Assembly: GCA_029261965.1 (NCBI GenBank)
Contig: JAJDAH010000226.1
Span: forward strand, 1 to 42,016
Source: Polyangiaceae bacterium
Lineage (GTDB): Bacteria > Myxococcota_A > Polyangia > Polyangiales > Polyangiaceae
Direction: 5' to 3'
DNA: 42,016 nucleotides
Under the pieces are notes generated by a model that saw only the letters and a program-made list of their open reading frames with translations, had not been told where the DNA came from and searched no databases. Below are positions 41,309 through 42,016 of this stretch, piece by piece. The translations under genes and the position numbers were made by a program. The first letter of the stretch is position 1. Every line of letters begins with the position of its first letter.

Positions 41309-42016
41309 TCAACTCATGATGAACAGCACGATGACCACGCCGAACACCAATGCAACCCCACCAACGACAACGGGAATCAGCCAGGTTCCACCCGTCGTCG
41401 GCACCTGGAGCGGCATGTCGTCCCCCGGCAGGGGCCCCGCCATCGGGGAAGGTCCCAGGGCTTGGGGTGGCGTGGGCATCGCCACCGGCCCGCCGACCGG
41501 CGGCGCAGGCGCTGCTGCTTGACCGGGCACCTGCGGTGAGTTTTCGAGTCCCATGCCGAGGGCGTCGCCCTCACCAAAAAATCCGTCGGTTGTTGCGTCG
41601 ACCGGAGGTCCAACCGGAGCGGCTACCATGAGCTCCGGCATTCGCTGGTCGATTTGCGCTTGCAGATCTTTTTCCGGGGTCCTCGCCCATGAAAAATGAT
41701 CCCCTACTAGACCGTAGGCCGTCCCGAGCGCATCGGCGAGAGCTCCGACGGAAGGCGTGCGCACCGCGGCACTCTTCTTGAACGCGTTGCTCATCACGGC
41801 GTCGACCGTCGGGGGCGCGGGGTACTTCTGATCCTTAGATCGCTCGCTGACCGGGACAGGTTCCTTCGTCAAGATCTCGAGCAGGATGCTGGGACCATTG
41901 TTGCCCTGAAACGGAACCTGCGCCGTAATGCACTCGTAAACGATGGCCGCGAGGGCCCACACGTCCGCACGATGGTCCAGGGTATCGAGACCCTGTGCTT
42001 GCTCCGGCGCCATGTA
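41309..42016 (-). CDS. Partial Ser/Thr protein kinase (PknB-type), C-terminal part
   Basis: The 5' part is cut by the right window edge. The visible end begins at subdomain VIII (YMAPEQAQG), continues through DVWALAAIVYECITAQVPFQG (subdomain IX) to the end of the kinase fold at ~100. A Pro/Ala/Gly-rich linker and one C-terminal membrane span (WLIPVVVGGVALVFGVVIVLFIM) follow. This is the layout of a bacterial receptor-type Hanks kinase, but with the membrane span at the very C-terminus and almost nothing after it, so there is no extracellular sensor. The active-site half is not in the window. Confidence 0.88.
   Translation of the reverse strand, partial: YMAPEQAQGLDTLDHRADVWALAAIVYECITAQVPFQGNNGPSILLEILTKEPVPVSERSKDQKYPAPPTVDAVMSNAFKKSAAVRTPSVGALADALGTAYGLVGDHFSWARTPEKDLQAQIDQRMPELMVAAPVGPPVDATTDGFFGEGDALGMGLENSPQVPGQAAAPAPPVGGPVAMPTPPQALGPSPMAGPLPGDDMPLQVPTTGGTWLIPVVVGGVALVFGVVIVLFIMS

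Overview
The window is about 42 kb of GC-rich chromosomal DNA. It suggests a Myxococcota-type (deltaproteobacterial, Polyangia/Sorangium-like) genome. The grounds are two surface proteins with C-terminal Cys / membrane-span / Arg-cluster tails of the MYXO-CTERM kind, DUF2330 and FG-GAP surface proteins, Ser/Thr-kinase-like multidomain proteins, strong sigma-54 usage and NtrC-type regulators. No insertion sequence, prophage or CRISPR array was seen. There is one tRNA (anticodon CAT).

Layout: 1-4841 holds three NAD(P)-dependent extended SDR epimerase/reductases (the first cut by the window edge), a DUF4105/Lnb-like membrane protein, an Hsp20 chaperone and a stand-alone receiver. 4952-6211 encodes a complete bifunctional 6-phosphofructo-2-kinase/fructose-2,6-bisphosphatase, an enzyme architecture best known from eukaryotes. 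6223-10890 holds a DUF2330 surface protein, a degenerate M16 protease fused to two LysM domains, and a DHH phosphoesterase.

10862-26392 is the centre of interest. It contains five universal stress proteins (USPs), a CBS-pair protein, a ribosome hibernation factor, a small membrane protein, a molybdopterin oxidoreductase, an ATP-cone/nuclease protein, a P-type cation ATPase, a globin-coupled histidine kinase, a single receiver, a REC-PAS-histidine kinase, an NtrC-type sigma-54 activator and a hemerythrin. I find seven sigma-54 (-24/-12) elements with the exact GG-N10-GC spacing in front of these genes. A 13-bp palindrome, CGCAA-N3-TTGCG, lies upstream of several of them, twice perfect and twice with one mismatch, including in front of the activator gene itself. 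At four of the seven promoters the predicted transcription start is only 2-3 nt before the ATG, implying leaderless mRNAs. In gene content the island parallels the mycobacterial DosR dormancy regulon (USPs, Hsp20, CBS Hrp1, HPF-like protein, CtpF-type ATPase, heme-based kinases), but it is wired through sigma-54. I propose it as an oxygen/redox- or energy-controlled dormancy regulon. A REC-XRE regulator with its own palindromic operator follows (26442-27148).

27153-31786 holds an unknown protein, two strong inverted repeats flanking the tRNA, and a large subtilisin-like surface protease with FG-GAP repeats. 31929-34994 encodes a pseudokinase-ATPase-helical-repeat protein. 35001-40660 is a reverse-strand cluster: PrkA serine kinase, APC permease, TatD DNase and a TonB-like protein. 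The window ends with a lipoprotein and the 3' part of a Ser/Thr kinase. Start codons were chosen by ribosome-binding sites, domain limits and neighbour spacing; several GTG/TTG starts remain uncertain and are flagged.
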